A stretch of DNA of 8,741 bases. It comes from Deltaproteobacteria bacterium. Its GTDB lineage: Bacteria; Desulfobacterota; Binatia; UBA9968. The DNA lies in NCBI GenBank assembly GCA_005878685.1, contig VBLN01000023.1:1-8741 (forward strand), read 5' to 3'. Each line of letters begins with the position of its first letter. Position 1 is the stretch's first letter. The notes beneath the pieces are model-generated. The model worked only from the letters and a program-made list of their open reading frames with translations, had not been told where the DNA came from and did not search any database. Below are positions 6,070 through 8,741 of this stretch, piece after piece. The position numbers and the translations under genes are program-made.

Positions 6070-8460
6070 TCACCTGTAGCCATCCCCCAGCCACGGATCG
6101 GGCTTCAGTTCCTCCTCAAACCCGCGCAATGGATGCCGCTTGGGATCGAGGCGCTGCTCTGTATCCCATGGTTCGAAAGCATTGCTAACGTTAGCGAGGC
6201 CGGTATGAGCGAGCTCCGGATAATTGCGTAAAAGGACGGATCTGAGAGTTGAATTATCGATCCAATCCAGGCCTTCTTTGGTGTACGTCTCTTCGTTATA
6301 GTTGTCCGTGTAAAAACGGTCTGCTTGTAATCGGCGGGTGGCATTCAGGATGAAAATTTGGAACATCGTCTCGCCGAACCCGAAGCCCGTTGGCCGGTAA
6401 CCTTCCGAAAGCGTGCCAATGAGCAAGTCCAGCTTCTCCACGTCCTCCGGTTTGTCGCCATAGACTTCTTTGATTTTCTGCACGTGTTCCTTGTTCGGCG
6501 TCAAATCGTCAAAGGAACTGATGGGATTCATTCCCAACTGTCGCCGAAATTCGTTGTATCTGGGGACGCCGCGCTCGCGCGCCCGCAGTATGTCCACCGC
6601 GCCCATATCGAAGAGCGGATTGCCCGGAACACTGAGCTCCTGCATGAAGCGCGGGTAATTATTCAACTCGAGCGCGCCCAGGTGTTGTGTGCCGAAAGAA
6701 TAAAGGATGTTAGCGATGCCAAATCTGCCCGTTAGTTGTGGGGAGCCGGCCTGACGTGAGGCCAGAAAAGGAATTTCTTGAGCGGTGTTGTTTTCAATTT
6801 TCTTGAGCTGAAGCGACTCCGGAAGGAGCGAGTGAAGACGATAAATCTCCGTGAATTCCTCGGTGAGTCCGTAGGGCTGGCCATGGTTAGCGATGGGATT
6901 TCCAACTACGCCACCCATCTCGGGGTTCCTGACGTTGATTCCAGCGACAGTCTTCCTGTTCTTACCAGATTTGAAGAGGTTCGTAAGGATGCCGAACCAG
7001 TTTGCGTTCAACGCCGTATTGAGGCACGGGTTTGGAAGAATAGCCGGTGTCCATTCCACGGTATGAATCTTGGCCATTACCGCCGCGTTAATCAGACGCG
7101 CCACGTTGAAAAGGCGATGATCGTCCCAATGCGGGTAAGAAATCTTCAGACAGTCGCAAATCGCGTTGTGTTCGTGCACAAACAACGTGTGGAGAATAGC
7201 CACTCCCACCCACCAATTGCGACGAAACCCGGTCTCCTCCACGCCTTTGCCATCGACCGGCAACGTGCCGTCCGGATTCAGCCGTAACTTGCCATCGACG
7301 AAACTGCGCAGATGATTCTGCGTTTCCTGGTCGCTTCCGTAAATCTGCGAACCGTCCCACCAATGCGTGACCTCGTTGATGAAGGTGATGGGCGTTTGCT
7401 CCCAGCCAGGCGTCCAAGTGGGGTCCGGCTGCGTCTTGCCGACGAACATTTTGGTCTGACGATATTTCGCCCGCGCGGGATCATCGTCGGCCAGAGGGAT
7501 CTCGTGCAGGTCGCGATAGAGCATCTCGCCGTGATTGATCCAGTCGCCGTTTTGAAATTGAATCCAGGCCGCAGCCAACATGTTGAGAAATGGGATCTCC
7601 TTCATCTCGGTCGCTTCGCCTTTCCGCGGCCGAGTCAGCAATTTCCGGCTAACCTCGCGAGGATTTGGCGTCATCAACCTCTCGCCGGTCTCCGGACGGA
7701 TTGCCTCCACGTCGACATTCCGGAGAAATCGCGTGCCGGCGGCGCCTTCCTTGGGGTTCGCCAAATTATTCCAACTTCCATCCGCCGTCCGGAAATGGGT
7801 TACTCCTTCGGGTGGTATCTGGCCTGCTGTTTGAAAACCGGTGAGAGTTCCCGGCGGATAAGTATTTTTGAGATTCTTCTTGTTCAGCTGCTCGCGCATG
7901 TAAGCGAGGGTGAGAATTCCCAACGTCATGGAGCGCCGGTACCAATTTGTCCACACCCTCTCTCGATAGCCGATGGTCGTGCCGCACATGATCGTCAACC
8001 CGTTCATCAAAAAGGTGATCACCTCCCCGAGAGCGCTGCCGATTTCCCGTCGCAATCTTTCCGCCCAAATTTGGTGCCTGGGCTTTGGCGGCGTCAGCAA
8101 CGGAACCGGCGCCTGACTTGGTGGCTCGAGTAATTTCTGGCGATCAAAGTAGTAAATGCCCGGCACCGGCACATCGATGCCAGCGGTTGCGTTTGCGGTC
8201 GATTTTCGCAGCATGTCACGCCAATCGTCATTATCCGATTTTAACTTGATGGCAGCTTCATAGTGACGCGCCGCCTCTCCGTAATCTTCGCTCTGATAGC
8301 ATGCGAGGCCCATCAGCGCCTGGCTCTCACCGCTCCGATCTAGCAAAATCGGCTTCTCAAGCGCTGCCATGGCACTCGGATAATTCCTTTGCTCGAGAAA
8401 TCGTAACGCTTCATCACGCGCCGATTCCCATCCCGATCCTGCTTGCGGGGAAGAATTCAT
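6070..8460 (-). CDS. TPR-fused haem peroxidase/dioxygenase of the cyclooxygenase superfamily with altered distal site
   Basis: A 796-residue protein starts at ATG 8460 without a clear Shine-Dalgarno. Residues about 12-85 form one to two TPR-like helical hairpins (RDEALRFLEQRNYPSAMAAL; ALMGLACYQSEDYGEAARHY). A linker and an amphipathic/hydrophobic stretch (about 140-190) could attach the enzyme to a membrane, as in cyclooxygenases. The peroxidase domain spans about 195-790: TRFLRNVD, AAAWIQFQNGDWINHG (296-311), EVTHWWDGSQIYGSD (363-377), AILHTLFVHEHNAICD (421-436), YRLHSLLP (540-547), SFGTQHLGALELNNYPRF (588-605) and GFGFGETMFQIFILNATRRL (692-711). Y540 and H543 match the catalytic Tyr and proximal haem His of COX/alpha-DOX (Y-x-x-H). 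The usual distal His of Q-F-x-x-H-D-W is Gly305, and R of R-E-H-N is His429. Family enzymes oxygenate fatty acids to oxylipins; with these substitutions peroxidase activity is doubtful. It shows no operon link to the other genes. Confidence 0.95.
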   Translation of the reverse strand: MNSSPQAGSGWESARDEALRFLEQRNYPSAMAALEKPILLDRSGESQALMGLACYQSEDYGEAARHYEAAIKLKSDNDDWRDMLRKSTANATAGIDVPVPGIYYFDRQKLLEPPSQAPVPLLTPPKPRHQIWAERLRREIGSALGEVITFLMNGLTIMCGTTIGYRERVWTNWYRRSMTLGILTLAYMREQLNKKNLKNTYPPGTLTGFQTAGQIPPEGVTHFRTADGSWNNLANPKEGAAGTRFLRNVDVEAIRPETGERLMTPNPREVSRKLLTRPRKGEATEMKEIPFLNMLAAAWIQFQNGDWINHGEMLYRDLHEIPLADDDPARAKYRQTKMFVGKTQPDPTWTPGWEQTPITFINEVTHWWDGSQIYGSDQETQNHLRSFVDGKLRLNPDGTLPVDGKGVEETGFRRNWWVGVAILHTLFVHEHNAICDCLKISYPHWDDHRLFNVARLINAAVMAKIHTVEWTPAILPNPCLNTALNANWFGILTNLFKSGKNRKTVAGINVRNPEMGGVVGNPIANHGQPYGLTEEFTEIYRLHSLLPESLQLKKIENNTAQEIPFLASRQAGSPQLTGRFGIANILYSFGTQHLGALELNNYPRFMQELSVPGNPLFDMGAVDILRARERGVPRYNEFRRQLGMNPISSFDDLTPNKEHVQKIKEVYGDKPEDVEKLDLLIGTLSEGYRPTGFGFGETMFQIFILNATRRLQADRFYTDNYNEETYTKEGLDWIDNSTLRSVLLRNYPELAHTGLANVSNAFEPWDTEQRLDPKRHPLRGFEEELKPDPWLGDGYR

Positions 8461-8463
8461 AGC

Positions 8464-8741
8464 GATGGCCGGTTCTGGGAAGATTTGAAGGAATACGCGA
8501 CTCTTCTTTCTTACTACAAGACTAGCGATGCAGCCAGTCTGATTCTGATCTTTGCCCTTGATGCCGCCTGGCCGCTCTGCGGCGCCGACAACGACAAGCG
8601 CACGCTCATCGAATACCTAAAAACAATTTCACTTCGCATCACCTTTATTAAAGGAGAACACGTGGCAGCCGTCGCCTTTTTCAGCGGTCCGCTTCGAACT
8701 TCCCCACGTTGCTCAAAGGCCCACGCGAGGATCAGCGCGGT
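8464..8741 (+). CDS. Open reading frame running off the right edge, start unclear
   Basis: A plus-strand frame is open from the TAA at 8404 to the window end. From about 8464 it becomes protein-like: GRFWEDLKEYATLLSYYK, DAASLILIFALDAAWPL, then KRTLIEYLKTISLRITFI. No ATG lies in frame; a TTG at 8443 would sit inside the peroxidase gene. GTG 8662 is preceded by AAAGGAG (8650-8656) at 5 nt spacing, an excellent ribosome site, and would begin MAAVAFFSGPLRTSP. Either the gene starts at that GTG, or the upstream part is the remnant of a 5'-truncated gene. The end is outside the window. I do not recognise a family. Confidence 0.4.

Noticed and set aside
7312..8133. 273-residue ORF antisense to the peroxidase gene
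   Set aside because: A shadow of a gene with clear family motifs on the opposite strand.

Overview
The window looks like an accessory region, plausibly a defence island, from a moderately GC-rich Gram-negative-type soil or water bacterium. The protein styles (nSTAND1 NTPase, triple TIR-like protein, DUF4231, TPR-fused haem peroxidase, small orphan genes) are of the kind seen in Verrucomicrobiota, Planctomycetota, Acidobacteriota and Cyanobacteria. I lean towards Verrucomicrobiota but cannot prove it.

Left third (1-3543, minus strand): a compact two-gene operon. The first gene (3543-2035) encodes a 502-residue protein with a canonical N-terminal TIR domain, including the catalytic-type S-x-W-C-x-x-E motif, followed by two degenerate TIR-like modules. 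Three bases after its stop, in the same reading frame, starts a STAND NTPase of the nSTAND1 type (2031 to beyond base 1; at least 677 residues). It has an intact Walker A, Walker B, arginine sensor and winged-helix segment, then a membrane-associated C-terminus with three hydrophobic segments, a perfect 21-bp heptad-coding duplication and an RDD-like sequence cut by the window edge. The pair resembles a nucleotide-consuming TIR effector coupled to an infection-sensing STAND ATPase. The membrane-embedded C-terminus of the ATPase is the most unusual part.

Middle (3544-6069): a 545-bp intergenic stretch with no convincing gene, then four small genes. A plus-strand gene (4089-4625) encodes a single-pass membrane-anchored protein. 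It converges on and overlaps a small minus-strand ORF (4851-4600), which continues in frame after the stop of a DUF4231/SLATT-like two-TM protein (5322-4882). A divergent plus-strand gene (5499-5954) encodes an orphan soluble protein. SLATT-type proteins are predicted pore-forming effectors of nucleotide-signalling conflict systems, so this neighbour strengthens the defence reading.

Right third (6070-8741): one large minus-strand gene (8460-6070) for a 796-residue haem peroxidase of the cyclooxygenase/alpha-dioxygenase/fatty-acid dioxygenase superfamily with an N-terminal TPR-like segment. The catalytic Tyr and proximal His (Y540-x-x-H543) are kept, but the family's distal haem His is replaced by Gly (G305), and the usual R of the R-E-H-N motif is His. 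Beyond it, an open reading frame on the plus strand runs off the right edge (about 8464-8741) with no clear start.

How the genes work together: only the TIR/STAND pair is clearly one unit. The DUF4231 gene, its trailing ORF and the TM-anchored gene may be parts of further small systems. The peroxidase looks independent.
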